A stretch of 64,000 nucleotides of DNA. It comes from Sapientia aquatica. Its GTDB lineage: Bacteria; Pseudomonadota; Gammaproteobacteria; Burkholderiales; Burkholderiaceae_D. Shown here piece by piece: positions 44,091 to 53,664 of the stretch. The stretch's first letter is position 1, and the number at the start of each line of letters is the position of its first letter. The DNA lies in contig NZ_SMYL01000002.1 in NCBI RefSeq assembly GCF_004358105.1, forward strand, positions 731,971-795,970, given 5' to 3'. A program made the translations under genes and the position numbers. A model generated the notes under the pieces. That model saw only the letters and a program-made list of their open reading frames with translations. It ran no database searches and was not told the DNA's origin.

Positions 44091-44471
44091 TTATTTGCCC
44101 GTTGCAATGCCTGCCTTGTTAGATTGAATATCCGCGCTGCGTTGAGCATTTACCGCATTTTCTTGTTGGTTCAACTGTTTCTGCTCACTCTTGGTGATGC
44201 GTCCGCCACCCGCTGCTGCGTCGGCGCGTTCTTCGCGGCGAATACTGTTATCTTCTTTGTTCAACTGATGCGCTTGCGCTTGGGTCAAACTGCCATTTTT
44301 GGCGTCTTTCGCATTAGTTGCTTTTTGATGCTTTTCACGTTGAATGACTTCAGCGCGACGTGGATGATCTTTGGCAAAATCCGTATCCCGTGCATACGAT
44401 GATTGAATGGATAATGCGGCCAGACCAGTTAAGATTGCGATCGAAGCGAGTTTGCGTGACATTGTAAACAT
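44091..44471 (-). CDS. Small exported protein, hydrophilic and Lys/Gln-rich
   Basis: This 126-residue protein starts at ATG 44471 with AGGAGAA upstream. A signal peptide is present (residues 1-28, core LASIAILTGLAALSI, ending SYA). The mature part is charged and helical, with KDHPRRAEVIQREKHQK, GSLTQAQAHQLNKEDNSIRREERADAAAGGG and ITKSEQKQLNQQENAVNAQ. Similar small periplasmic proteins are widespread in Burkholderiales but I know of no assigned function. The two T/S-x-x-[QE]-A/E-x-x-L-[NH]-x-[EQ]-[DE] segments are internally similar, suggesting a duplicated EF-hand-like or helical hairpin unit. Confidence 0.78.
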   Translation of the reverse strand: MFTMSRKLASIAILTGLAALSIQSSYARDTDFAKDHPRRAEVIQREKHQKATNAKDAKNGSLTQAQAHQLNKEDNSIRREERADAAAGGGRITKSEQKQLNQQENAVNAQRSADIQSNKAGIATGK

Positions 44472-44761
44472 GGTGTTCTCCTAAATAATGATGGGGTGTT
44501 TGAGTTGTACGGAGCGGTTAATTTATGCAGCTCTGTGCGACTAATAACGCGACGTTCTTTAAATTGGATTACAGCGATTTATGCACAAAATCGTTTATCT
44601 GGTTACCAAATGTATCGAATCGATTGCCAGTGACGACAGCAATAAAGTTGTCTTGGACGGAAAAATAGCTCAAGATAGCGCCGCTAAGTTGAGTAAAACG
44701 GCAGTAATAAAATAGTAAAATTTAATTAAAAAAATAACGATGTAGGTTCAGGGAGATTGTT

Positions 44762-45808
44762 TTGACTAGCGCTAATAATTCCGCACACGCACAAGCCGCC
44801 AACCAGCCCGCTGGCGGTGCATCATGGGACGCCATCCCGCGTGACAATTTAAAGCCGTTTTTAGAAAAGCACACATTGACCGCCTTACGCATATTGGCGG
44901 TCAATTGGATCTTGGTCGCGTTCAGCTTTGCTATCGTGATCTTCCAACCTGCTTGGTACACGATTATTGTTGCGATGATTATTCTGGGTGGTCGGCAACT
45001 CGGTTTAGGCATCTTGACGCACGAATGCGCGCATCGCTCGTTTGTCGCGTCACGTCCCTTGGGCGAGTGGTTAGGCAATTGGTTGTGCGGCGCGCCGGTC
45101 ATGGTGGATTTAGAAATATATCGTCAATATCACATGACGCATCACGTTAAGACCGGCACCGCCGACGATCCTGATCTGGTTAATTACCGCCATTATCCGG
45201 TTTCCACTTCATCGCTGTTACGCAAATTTGCGCGTGATTTAGTTGGTATTACTGGTTTGCGTTCGTTGGTGGCGTTGGCCTTTTTGTATGGACAAAAGCC
45301 GTCAGAAAAGTCGATTGCAGGCTACAGCTACAAACCGGTTTCAAGCACTGATTCAACTACTGCACCTGCAATGCGGATAGCTCCGTTGCGCCTGCTTTGG
45401 AATCTGCGTCGCAGCGTCATCGCTAATGCTGGCCTGTTTGCCGTCTTCGTTTGCTTGAATCATCCCCTGGTTTATTTGTTGTGGCCTGCCTCGTGGATGA
45501 CGACTTATATGGTGTTTACCCGCATACGCAATGCAGCTGAGCACGGCGCACTTGCAGGCACTAGTTCTAACGATGTTTGGGGTAATACGCGCACCGTCGA
45601 GGCGAATTGGTTTGAGCGCTTAACCGTAGCACCCAATTATGTGAACTACCATTTTGAACATCATTTGGCCCCAACCGTGCCATCCTACAATCTGCCTAAA
45701 TTGCACCAATGGATGATCGAGCAGGGCGCTTTTCAACGCGCACCCTTGGAGCTTGGCTACGGTCAAATTTTGCGCCGTTTAGTGGGGCAAACGAAACCTG
45801 GTGTCTGA
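44762..45808 (+). CDS. Membrane fatty acid desaturase
   Basis: This 348-residue protein has several membrane helices and the three histidine boxes of the di-iron desaturase family: HECAH (87-91), HMTHH (124-128) and HFEHH near residue 299. The second and third boxes coordinate the iron pair that oxidises an acyl or related lipid chain; substrate and regiospecificity cannot be read off. The start is TTG 44762 with AGGGAGA 6 bases upstream. It lies 41 bp before a DinB-fold gene on the same strand. Confidence 0.9.
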   Translation: MTSANNSAHAQAANQPAGGASWDAIPRDNLKPFLEKHTLTALRILAVNWILVAFSFAIVIFQPAWYTIIVAMIILGGRQLGLGILTHECAHRSFVASRPLGEWLGNWLCGAPVMVDLEIYRQYHMTHHVKTGTADDPDLVNYRHYPVSTSSLLRKFARDLVGITGLRSLVALAFLYGQKPSEKSIAGYSYKPVSSTDSTTAPAMRIAPLRLLWNLRRSVIANAGLFAVFVCLNHPLVYLLWPASWMTTYMVFTRIRNAAEHGALAGTSSNDVWGNTRTVEANWFERLTVAPNYVNYHFEHHLAPTVPSYNLPKLHQWMIEQGAFQRAPLELGYGQILRRLVGQTKPGV

Positions 45809-45849
45809 CAGGCGGACATTTTCTGCAATCAAATTAGTTTTTAAAAGCG

Positions 45850-46353
45850 ATGAGCCATTCAACAATTCTTACCTCTCTGTTCAACTACAAGGCGTGGGCC
45901 AATCAAGAAATTTTCGCCACTGTCAAAAAGCTGAAGCCTGATGAACACAAACAGGAGTTACACGCGGCGATTCGTATCTTGAATCATATCTATGTTGTCG
46001 ATCGGATCTTTCAGGCTAATTTGCAAGGTCTAAAACATTCATTCACCGCGACTAATACGCCAGAGACGCCGAGCTTGGAAGCGCTTCTTGCTGCCGTAGT
46101 CGAAACCGATAATTGGTATGTCGCCTATGTCGCACAACTGGGCAGAGATGAGTTGGAAGAAGTGGTGAGATTCAATTTTGTGGATGGCGACAAAGGGCAA
46201 ATGTCGCGTGAAGAAATGCTCATGCACGTCGTCACGCACGGCGGCTATCATCGTGGTGCGGTGGGACGAATTTTGGCGCAACTCTCGATTGCTCCACCTA
46301 GGGATATTTTTACCAAATATCTACATGAATCCGAACCGGCTAGACGCACTTGA
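45850..46353 (+). CDS. DinB-family four-helix metalloprotein
   Basis: This 167-residue DinB/YfiT-type protein has the N-terminal LFNYKAWANQEIFATVKKL. The three expected metal-binding histidines are His 45 in RILNHIYVVDRIF and the His pair in MHVVTHGGYHRGAVGRIL. Family members are putative thiol-dependent transferases or hydrolases (bacillithiol/mycothiol S-transferase relatives). DinB here is the fold name and has nothing to do with polymerase IV. It may be co-transcribed with the desaturase. Confidence 0.9.
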   Translation: MSHSTILTSLFNYKAWANQEIFATVKKLKPDEHKQELHAAIRILNHIYVVDRIFQANLQGLKHSFTATNTPETPSLEALLAAVVETDNWYVAYVAQLGRDELEEVVRFNFVDGDKGQMSREEMLMHVVTHGGYHRGAVGRILAQLSIAPPRDIFTKYLHESEPARRT

Positions 46354-46444
46354 AGTGGTGGAGGCGCGCCGAGTTTATTTTTTGCGTCGCAGATAGATTT
46401 CTTTATCTGTACTCTGAGTAAGCCGCCCAAGCCCGAAGGCGCTG

Positions 46445-47431
46445 TTATCTAATTTTAGACTTATACAATTCATCATCTGCTTTGTGCAGCAGCACTTCGC
46501 TCGATGAGTCGTTCTCTGCCGCGGTGGCAACGCCATAACTAATGCCAACTTGGACTAACTCACCGGTGGAGAGTTGGATGGGTTGTTCAAGTGATTTGGC
46601 AAAGCGCACGGCGATAATTTGGGCTGTTTTAGGATCGCAATTACGCGCTACTACGCCAAATTCATCGCCACCCAAACGCGCTAATAAATCACCCGAGCGT
46701 AGTTGCTTGGATAACCTGCCAGCCACGATGCGCAGCACTTGGTCACCGGCGTTATGACCGTAATTATCATTGACGGTTTTGAAGCCGTTTAAGTCCATTG
46801 CGATAATGCTGTAGGGCACGCCGGTTCGGCTGAAGTTACACATTTCCGTCGCGTTAGCTTGGTCGAAATGGGCGCGGTTGCCGATGCCGGTTAGGTAGTC
46901 GGTCAGTGCCAAGCGACGCAGTTCAATTGCACGTTTGCGTGCATTCATGGCTAGCATCGTGAGCGAAGCAAAGTCAGCCAGCGTGTGGGTTTGGCTGTCA
47001 TTAAAGGTACGAGGGGCGGCATCAATAATGGCGATTGTGCCCAATGCCATGCCGTTTGAATCCAGCAAAGGCGCGCCGGCATAAAACCGCAAATGCGGTG
47101 CTTGTGACACCAATGGATTGCGCGCAAAACGAATATCACTGCTTAAATCATTCACAATCAGCGGCGCATCGGGCGTATTGATGGTGTGGGCGCAAAAAGC
47201 GATCTTGCGATCTAGCTGCGGGATGTCTAAGCCAATGCGTGACTTAAACCAAAGGCGGTCGCTGTCCATCATTGCTACAACCGCAATCGGCGTATTGAAG
47301 GTGTGCGTCGCAATCCGCGTTAATGCATCAAATTCCAGTTCGGGATCGGAATCCAATATTTCGTAAGAGCGCAACGCATCGAGACGTTGATCTTCGTTTT
47401 GCGGAAGAGGGCATGCCAATGTTGAGCTCAT
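46445..47431 (-). CDS. GAF-GGDEF diguanylate cyclase
   Basis: This protein has 328 residues from ATG 47431 (GGAGAA upstream). A GAF domain (about 20-165) has DALTRIATHTFNTPIAVVAMMD and a Cys-His in KIAFCAHTI. The GGDEF domain starts at LTDYLTGIGNRAHFDQ and carries an intact LGGDEFG active site. RSGD lies 5 residues before it and forms the product-inhibition I-site. It makes c-di-GMP from two GTP under control of an unknown GAF ligand. No membrane helix is present, so it is cytoplasmic. It is convergent with the DinB-fold gene. Confidence 0.93.
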   Translation of the reverse strand: MSSTLACPLPQNEDQRLDALRSYEILDSDPELEFDALTRIATHTFNTPIAVVAMMDSDRLWFKSRIGLDIPQLDRKIAFCAHTINTPDAPLIVNDLSSDIRFARNPLVSQAPHLRFYAGAPLLDSNGMALGTIAIIDAAPRTFNDSQTHTLADFASLTMLAMNARKRAIELRRLALTDYLTGIGNRAHFDQANATEMCNFSRTGVPYSIIAMDLNGFKTVNDNYGHNAGDQVLRIVAGRLSKQLRSGDLLARLGGDEFGVVARNCDPKTAQIIAVRFAKSLEQPIQLSTGELVQVGISYGVATAAENDSSSEVLLHKADDELYKSKIR

Positions 47432-47492
47432 GGTTGTTCTCCAATCGAGTGCCGTGTCCAAATTTAGTCAGGCACTCGTCTTTCTGGTCGAG

Positions 47493-48545
47493 TTAAAACC
47501 CTAACGCAATTGCAATTAAGCCAGTGATAATTCCAATACCAATTACCGCCGCGGTGATTAACGCTAACAATGTCGGTTTAAACGAGCGCGCCACCATCGC
47601 CACTGACGGCAAACTAATCGGCGGCAATGTCATCAACAACGCGCCTGCAGGCCCGACGCCTAAGCCTAGTGCCAACATTGCTTGGATAATCGGTACTTCG
47701 CCAGCAGTTGGGATCACAAACAATGCGCCAGCCAAAGCAAAACTGATAATCCAGAAAATGCTATTACCGATTTCTGGGCCAATGTGTGGGAATAAAAACG
47801 CCCGCGCTGCGCCAAGCAACAGAATCAACACGATGTATTCTGGGATTAGCTTGATTGCCATTTTTCCAAATATTTTCAACCACCGCACGAACATGTTTTC
47901 GTTCGAGTTGGCTTCGCTTAATTGGTCAATTTGGATTTTTGCAGACTGAGCTTCTTCCGGTGTAATCAATTTGTTCGCCAGAAAACCCAAGCCAAACACC
48001 AGTATTAATCCCATCACCAAACGTAATACAGTCCAGTTCCATCCTAGTACAAATCCCATAAATACCAAGGTAGCAGGGTTTAACACGGTGTTGCCTAACC
48101 AGAATGAAATCGCCGCACCCGGGGATGCTTTTTGTGTGCGCAAACCAGCCACAACCGGCGCCGCGCAGCAAGTGCACATCATGGTCGGAATACCCATCAA
48201 GCCGCCAGCGGCGACGCTACCAAAACCGGTTCCACCCAAAGCCTTGGCAACCCAGTTTGCGGGCAGCAAGGCTTGCACGCCCGAGCCTAGCAGCAAGCCT
48301 AAAACCATCGCTTGCCAGATCGCTTTGCCGTAGGCGAATGCATAAGCTAACGCGGCGTCCAGCGAAGCAGGCGGCGGGCTGGCATCTTTGCCCATCAAAA
48401 TTGAATTGCCGATGGCGTGATTGGCCGCAGCCAAGAAAGCCTTGTGGTAATAGGGCGACCATTTCACGTAAAACAAGCCAGCAATCAAAATCAGCGCGAA
48501 GGTGATCAGACCTAATTTGTTGCGTTGTGCGGGTGTGGAAGTCAT
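47493..48545 (-). CDS. UPF0718/ArsP-like permease
   Basis: This 350-residue membrane protein of the DUF318/YraQ permease family has about eight to ten helices. The characteristic segment GLMGIPTMMCTCCAAPVVAGLR has the CTCCA cysteine cluster. WLGNTVLNPATLVFMGFVLGWNW follows, and a second similar half has GALFVIPTAGEVPIIQAMLALGLG. ArsP members export trivalent organoarsenicals. Many others have unknown substrates, so substrate is left open. It precedes the GAF-GGDEF gene by 62 bp on the same strand. Confidence 0.86.
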   Translation of the reverse strand: MTSTPAQRNKLGLITFALILIAGLFYVKWSPYYHKAFLAAANHAIGNSILMGKDASPPPASLDAALAYAFAYGKAIWQAMVLGLLLGSGVQALLPANWVAKALGGTGFGSVAAGGLMGIPTMMCTCCAAPVVAGLRTQKASPGAAISFWLGNTVLNPATLVFMGFVLGWNWTVLRLVMGLILVFGLGFLANKLITPEEAQSAKIQIDQLSEANSNENMFVRWLKIFGKMAIKLIPEYIVLILLLGAARAFLFPHIGPEIGNSIFWIISFALAGALFVIPTAGEVPIIQAMLALGLGVGPAGALLMTLPPISLPSVAMVARSFKPTLLALITAAVIGIGIITGLIAIALGF

Positions 48546-48714
48546 TTTCAGTTGAGTTAGTTAGACGTTTAAATAGCACGTTGAGTGCTTGCTTACAAAG
48601 CTATGAGCAAGATACACCTTGTACAAAAATAAGAAAGCGCAGAATGCGGGGCAGGGCCCGTTATCTGGCTTTCTGTTTTGTTTATTGTTGGTCAAATTAC
48701 CTGACTTGATGTCA

Positions 48715-49419
48715 TTAAACCAATGCTAGGTCAAAGACCAAGACTTCGGCATCGCTACCATTAGCAATAGTGATCTGGGTTTCGTCTTCGATTAGCAATG
48801 CATCGCCAGCGTGCAGCGTAGTGTGGTTAACATCGAGTTGACCGCGGATTAAATGCACGTAAGCCTTGCGCGCTAGGCCAAGAGTTAAATGAGCCGCTTG
48901 GCCAGCGTTGAATACGCCCGCGTACAGCGAAGCATCGGCATAGATTTTTACCGCGCCTTCGTTGGGATTGTTGGAGGCGATTAAGGTTAGTTGTCCATCT
49001 TTGGCTGCCGCAGCAATAGCTTTTTGCTCGTAGCTTGGTGCAATTTCAGCCACATTGGGCATAATCCAAATCTGCAAAAAATGCGTTTCTTTGCCTTCGG
49101 CATGATTGAATTCACTGTGCGTTACGCCCGATCCTGCGCTCATGCGTTGTACGTCGCCCGGTGGAATACCTTTGACGTTGCCCATGCTATCTTTGTGCGC
49201 CAATTCGCCGGACAGCACATAGCTAATGATTTCCATATTGCGGTGGCTGTGGGTACCAAAGCCCATTCCGGGTGCGATGCGGTCTTCGTTGATGACTCGC
49301 AAATTACCCCAACCCATGTGCTGTGGATCGTAATAACCCGCGAAGGAAAACGAATGGAAGCTTTTCAACCAGCCATGATCGGCATAGCCGCGATCTTGCG
49401 ATTTTCTTAAAGTAATCAT
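48715..49419 (-). CDS. Pirin-family bicupin protein (YhhW-like)
   Basis: This 234-residue protein has the pirin N-terminal motif RKSQDRGYADHGWLKSFHSFSFAGYYDP. The metal-binding residues are in GFGTHSHRNMEIISYVLSGELAHKDS, with MSAGSGVTHSEFNHAEG supplying the remaining His and Glu. YhhW-type pirins bind a metal and some oxidise quercetin; others act as redox sensors. The second cupin is degenerate. The start is ATG 49419. It is separated from the upstream oxidase gene by an inverted repeat. Confidence 0.92.
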   Translation of the reverse strand: MITLRKSQDRGYADHGWLKSFHSFSFAGYYDPQHMGWGNLRVINEDRIAPGMGFGTHSHRNMEIISYVLSGELAHKDSMGNVKGIPPGDVQRMSAGSGVTHSEFNHAEGKETHFLQIWIMPNVAEIAPSYEQKAIAAAAKDGQLTLIASNNPNEGAVKIYADASLYAGVFNAGQAAHLTLGLARKAYVHLIRGQLDVNHTTLHAGDALLIEDETQITIANGSDAEVLVFDLALV

Positions 49420-49446
49420 AATTAATTGGGCTAAATGTAGATGGAC

Positions 49447-49490
49447 AAAGGACTTTTACCAGTTTGTTGAAATACTGTTAAAAGTCCTTT
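49447..49490 (-). terminator. Inverted repeat, probable terminator of the oxidase gene
   Basis: AAAGGACTTTTA-C-CAG and CTG-T-TAAAAGTCCTTT form 15-bp arms around a 12-base loop between the oxidase stop and the pirin start. The T-tract is short on both strands, so it could also be a processing or regulatory hairpin. Confidence 0.55.
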
Positions 49491-49527
49491 TGCTCTTCAA
49501 TAAAAACCGAAGCCTACACCATTTTTT

Positions 49528-51438
49528 CTAACCGTGAAGCAACTCATTGACGGCGCGGTGCGCTTGGTCGATGGCCGAATCCATATACGCTTGTCCACCC
49601 GAATCCGAATTGGCAATGGCAATGGCGCCAAAGCGGCCACGCGCAATGACAAACGGCTCTTGGCCTTTAGCCGAAGGAGGGCCCAACATCGGATCGTATT
49701 CGTAAGCGTAACCATGCGGCCAGCGGTTGACTGTCATGGCCAAAATATCGGTGCTGGAATTAAATCCGGCGGAACCCAACATGCCATCGAGTTGTTTACG
49801 GATTTCTTGCTGATAGGTTTCGAGTGAGGTCGCCAACATTTTGGCGCGACCAATACGTAATTGATCGGTACCGTTTTGGCCGGGCGCGCAGGGTGTATGC
49901 ACCATGTGCAAAATGATGGGCTGATCGGACGATTGCGGCGTGTGGTAGCTGCCGATTGAGAGCCATTCATTGAGCCACACATCCGAGAAAAAAGCCGCTG
50001 GCGAATGAATCCGAGCGACACCGAGTTTCTCAAATGCTTTCCAGTTTTTAAGCGCGACACTGGCGTAAATCAGCGGTGCTTTGACCAAGGATTGCAGAGC
50101 GGCTTTTTGTGGCTCTGGTAATTCTGGGCAAAGATACGGAATTACCATATTCCAGCACGCCAAGATGCATTGCGTTCCCTGAACAGCGTAGCCTTGACCG
50201 TGCGAGATGTATTCAATCCTAACCGCATTTTTTTTGTCCTCGCTCACGGTGTTTTGGGCGCTTACCACGATGGAATTGAGGCGAATCTGGGTCGGATTGT
50301 CGGGCTTGTCGAGCAAGCTGTAATCAACTTTGGAGGTAATTAAATCGTCGATATTGTGACCCGGCACGGCGGCAGGAATCAGTGCTCTGACCAAGGAACG
50401 CGCCACCGTCGCGCCACCGTCCGGCAAATGCACATCGACCGATCCGCCTGTATCGGCAAAGCCTGCGCAGGTTGGGCCCATGCGTGGAATTGAGCCGGCG
50501 GGCAGTTTTAAACCTTGGAAGCCTGGCAAACCTAAGCCCCAGCAATCTAATGCGGTAACCGCGTCGATGCCGATGCAGAATTCGCCGTGCGTGCGCTGTT
50601 GGTAAAACTTCACTGCATCAGGATCGGCTTTAACCACATTTTTGAGGTAATCCAAATACGACATGCTGCTCAGCAGTTCTTTTTTCTTGCTGCCGCTAAT
50701 TTTGGGGAAGTAGTCTATCTGTGCTTCTTCAATGCGCTCGATGTCAGCGCGGGCTTGTGGGCTTAAGGGGGCATCTTTTAACGCTTGTTTCCACTTGGTT
50801 TTAGCCGTTTTGCGAATGATGGCATTGCTGCCGTAGGCGTCGGCGTCGAGATAGACACCGTTGCTTAAGCCGTGCTTTTCATAAAATTGGCGATTTTGAA
50901 TACGGGTGACTAAATTGTGTGAATTGATTCCTACTGATAGCAACAACGATTCCGCCACTTTGCTGTATGGACGCGGGCTTTGGATACTGAGCGTGCCGCC
51001 GTTCATTAAATGCATCTGGCCGTTGAAATGGAATTCATTGCGCTTGGCATGTCCACCAAAATCATCGTGATTATCGAGCACCAAAATTTTTGCATTAGGG
51101 CGCTGCTGGCGATACATCCACGCCGCCGATAATCCGCTAATGCCCGCGCCAACAATGACCAAATCGTAATGTTGACCAGTTTCTTGAATGGGAACAGCTT
51201 GCAGTCCATCGCGCAGCGCATGAGCTGGCTCAAATGCGCCGACGTGGGTTCCGCGCAGTCCAGTGCGCGTTGGTGGGTAGTAGTCGGCAGCGCTGGGGTC
51301 GGTGGAAGTATTGGGCGCAGGCATATCGGCAGCTTGCTGTGCGCTGGCGTTATTGGCCAATAAATTAGGCGCCGTGATTGCTAGCGCCATACTTTGTAAA
51401 ACATCACGTCGTGTAATACCGTTATTTTTCTTTGCCAT
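49528..51438 (-). CDS. Tat-exported FAD oxidoreductase, spermidine dehydrogenase-like
   Basis: This 636-residue protein begins with a twin-arginine signal (ITRRDVLQSMALAITAP, Arg 10-Arg 11). The segment DYYPPTRTGLRGTHVGAFEPAHALRDG is characteristic of SpdH-like flavoproteins. An FAD-binding DLVIVGAGISGLSAAWMY (Gly 97, 99, 102) and DNHDDFGGHAKRNEF follow. The C-terminal FAD contact is GAIAIANSDSGGQAYMDSAI. Pseudomonas SpdH cleaves spermidine in the periplasm; the substrate here is inferred. It diverges from a CocE-type hydrolase across 211 bp that must hold both promoters. Confidence 0.83.
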   Translation of the reverse strand: MAKKNNGITRRDVLQSMALAITAPNLLANNASAQQAADMPAPNTSTDPSAADYYPPTRTGLRGTHVGAFEPAHALRDGLQAVPIQETGQHYDLVIVGAGISGLSAAWMYRQQRPNAKILVLDNHDDFGGHAKRNEFHFNGQMHLMNGGTLSIQSPRPYSKVAESLLLSVGINSHNLVTRIQNRQFYEKHGLSNGVYLDADAYGSNAIIRKTAKTKWKQALKDAPLSPQARADIERIEEAQIDYFPKISGSKKKELLSSMSYLDYLKNVVKADPDAVKFYQQRTHGEFCIGIDAVTALDCWGLGLPGFQGLKLPAGSIPRMGPTCAGFADTGGSVDVHLPDGGATVARSLVRALIPAAVPGHNIDDLITSKVDYSLLDKPDNPTQIRLNSIVVSAQNTVSEDKKNAVRIEYISHGQGYAVQGTQCILACWNMVIPYLCPELPEPQKAALQSLVKAPLIYASVALKNWKAFEKLGVARIHSPAAFFSDVWLNEWLSIGSYHTPQSSDQPIILHMVHTPCAPGQNGTDQLRIGRAKMLATSLETYQQEIRKQLDGMLGSAGFNSSTDILAMTVNRWPHGYAYEYDPMLGPPSAKGQEPFVIARGRFGAIAIANSDSGGQAYMDSAIDQAHRAVNELLHG

Positions 51439-51649
51439 ACCTCAGCTCCCCGTTGGATATTTTTTATGTGATTGAACCGCTCAGATTAAAACTGCTGCCT
51501 TTTTATTTCTATAAAGAACTATTTTAAATGCGAATTGTGAACTTTGTCCTTGAAATTCGTATTGCTGGGAAAATTGTTCTGTGACAACATATGAAACTGC
51601 TTTTAGCCACCCATCCTAGACACACCCTCTGCTGTTGAAAAGGAATCCA

Positions 51650-53611
51650 ATGACTACCTTTAATTTTAAACTGGCCTTGCTCGCCAGTATTTTCGTGATT
51701 TCGCAAGCAAGCTTGGCACAAACCGACACTGTCAAAGCGCAATATCCCGCATATCCCAGCGAAACACCTGCGAACTTTGAGCCCCCGACTGACTATTTTG
51801 ATTATGTTAAGCGTGTTGTGGCGATTCCGATGCGCGATGGCGTCAAACTCAATACCGTGATCGTGTTGCCCAAGGGCGCTAAAAATGCGCCGATCTTGTT
51901 GACGCGCACGCCCTACAGCGCCGGCGAATTGACTGGCCACGCTGAAAGCCCGCACATGGCTTCCATCCTGCAAGGCTACGATAATGCGACGGATGTGATC
52001 GTTGATGGCGGCTATATTCGTGTGATCCAAGATGTGCGCGGTAAATACGATTCTGAGGGCGACTACGTGATGAACCGCCCACTGCATGGCGTGCTCAATC
52101 CAACGCCGGTGGATGATTCGACCGATGCTTGGGACACCATCGATTGGTTGAGCAAAAATATTCCTGAGTCAAACGGCAAGGTCGGGATTATTGGGATTTC
52201 CTACGATGGCTATTTGCCTTTAGTTTCTTTAATCAAACCGCATCCTGCGTTAAAAGTCGCTGTGCCGATGAACCCGATGGTTGATGGTTGGCGTGGCGAC
52301 GATTGGTTTCATAACGGCGCGTTCCGCCAAATTAATTTGTCCTACATCCTAGAACAAGTCGCCACCCGCAAAAATGAAGCGAAATGGATTACCAGTCATT
52401 TTGACGATTACGACATGTTTATCCGTGCTGGTTCTGCCGGTGAATTAGCGCATCAACGCGGTTTAGACCAAATCGGTTTTTGGCAAAAAATCATCCAACA
52501 CCCAAGCTATGACCAATTCTGGCGCGAACAAGCGATGGACCAAATCCTCGCCAAGCAGCCGCTGACCGTGCCAACCTTGCTGGTGCATAGTTTGTGGGAC
52601 GCCGAAGATATTTATGGTGCGATTGCCGTGTACAAAGCAGTTAAGCCCAAAGACAGCAACAATAATCTGTTCTTAGTGATGGGCCCATGGGTGCATGGCG
52701 GTGGCATTCAGGAAGGCAGCAGCCTTGGCGCGCTTCACTTTAGCAGTGACACCGCGCTGCATTTCCGTCAAGAGATATTGCGTCCATTCTTAGATCGTTA
52801 CTTAAAGGACGATAAAACCAGCGCTCAGATTCCTGCCGTGTCGGCGTTTGAGACCGGCACTAATAAATGGCGTAGTTTGAATTCCTGGCCGTCGGGTTGC
52901 GCCAGCGGTTGCACCATCAAACCAACTGCATTGCATTTAACGCCAGATCAAAAAGCTAGCTTCAAAGCTGCAACGGCTGCCGGGTTTGAAGAATATGTCT
53001 CCGATCCAGCCAAGCCAGTGCCATTCCGCTCACGCCCAATTCCACCCAATGGTTATGACGAGTTAAAAGGCCAAACATGGCCGCGCTGGTTGGCGGACGA
53101 TCAACGCGAAGCATCTGGCCGTACCGACGTCTTGACCTTTACTACCGATGTCTTGATAGCACCACTCAAAATTAGCGGCGAACCCGTTGCGCATTTAATC
53201 GCATCGACTAGCGGCACCGATTCGGATTGGGTAGTGAAAGTGATTGATCTGTATCCAGATGAAGTAGCCAGCCAACCGGCGATGGGCGGTTATCAATTGA
53301 TGATTTCTGCCGATATTTTCCGTGGTCGTTACCGTGAAGGCTTTGAGGCCGCCAAGCCAATCGCGGCCAACAAAGCCTTGCCGTTCACCTTTGCTTTGCC
53401 GACTGCAAACCATGTGTTCTTGCCGGGGCATCGCATCATGGTACAGATTCAATCTAGCTGGTTCCCGCTGTATGATCGCAATCCACAAACGTTTGTGCCA
53501 AATATTTTCTTAGCCAAAGCAGGGGATTACAAGAAGGCGACGCAGCGTATTTATTACGGTGCGGGCAGTGATAGTTATGTTGAATTGCCGATTGTCGAAA
53601 TGGGCAAATAA
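51650..53611 (+). CDS. Exported CocE/NonD-family serine hydrolase
   Basis: This protein has 653 residues from ATG 51650 (AAGGA 6 bases upstream), with a signal peptide ending ASLAQ. The X-Pro dipeptidyl-peptidase S15-type alpha/beta hydrolase domain has VAIPMRDGVKLNTVIVLP and the nucleophile motif GIIGISYDGYLPL. HSLWDAEDI supplies the acidic residue and GPWVHGGG the His. A C-terminal jelly-roll domain (VLTFTTDVLIAPLKISGEPVAHLIAS) completes the cocaine esterase/glutaryl-7-ACA acylase architecture. It should cleave an ester or acyl-amide in the periplasm; substrate unknown. Confidence 0.92.
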   Translation: MTTFNFKLALLASIFVISQASLAQTDTVKAQYPAYPSETPANFEPPTDYFDYVKRVVAIPMRDGVKLNTVIVLPKGAKNAPILLTRTPYSAGELTGHAESPHMASILQGYDNATDVIVDGGYIRVIQDVRGKYDSEGDYVMNRPLHGVLNPTPVDDSTDAWDTIDWLSKNIPESNGKVGIIGISYDGYLPLVSLIKPHPALKVAVPMNPMVDGWRGDDWFHNGAFRQINLSYILEQVATRKNEAKWITSHFDDYDMFIRAGSAGELAHQRGLDQIGFWQKIIQHPSYDQFWREQAMDQILAKQPLTVPTLLVHSLWDAEDIYGAIAVYKAVKPKDSNNNLFLVMGPWVHGGGIQEGSSLGALHFSSDTALHFRQEILRPFLDRYLKDDKTSAQIPAVSAFETGTNKWRSLNSWPSGCASGCTIKPTALHLTPDQKASFKAATAAGFEEYVSDPAKPVPFRSRPIPPNGYDELKGQTWPRWLADDQREASGRTDVLTFTTDVLIAPLKISGEPVAHLIASTSGTDSDWVVKVIDLYPDEVASQPAMGGYQLMISADIFRGRYREGFEAAKPIAANKALPFTFALPTANHVFLPGHRIMVQIQSSWFPLYDRNPQTFVPNIFLAKAGDYKKATQRIYYGAGSDSYVELPIVEMGK

Positions 53612-53638
53612 GACTGGCTAGTTGTCCTGTAGGCCGAT

Positions 53639-53661
53639 AGGGCATCCGATGTGGATGCCCT
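53639..53661. terminator. Inverted repeat between convergent genes
   Basis: TAGGGCATCC and GGATGCCCTA arms flank GATGT in the 53-bp gap between the hydrolase and the GGDEF-EAL gene. There is no clear T run, so its role as terminator is probable rather than certain. Confidence 0.55.
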
Positions 53662-53664
53662 ACA

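Noticed and set aside
44579-44587. Single DnaA-box-like TTATGCACA upstream of the desaturase
   Set aside because: One isolated 9-mer is expected by chance in 64 kb of AT-containing intergenic DNA.
45850-46353. DinB-fold protein as part of the SOS mutasome
   Set aside because: The family name only reflects a Bacillus damage-inducible gene; it is a metalloprotein fold unrelated to polymerase IV, and no LexA box was seen upstream.
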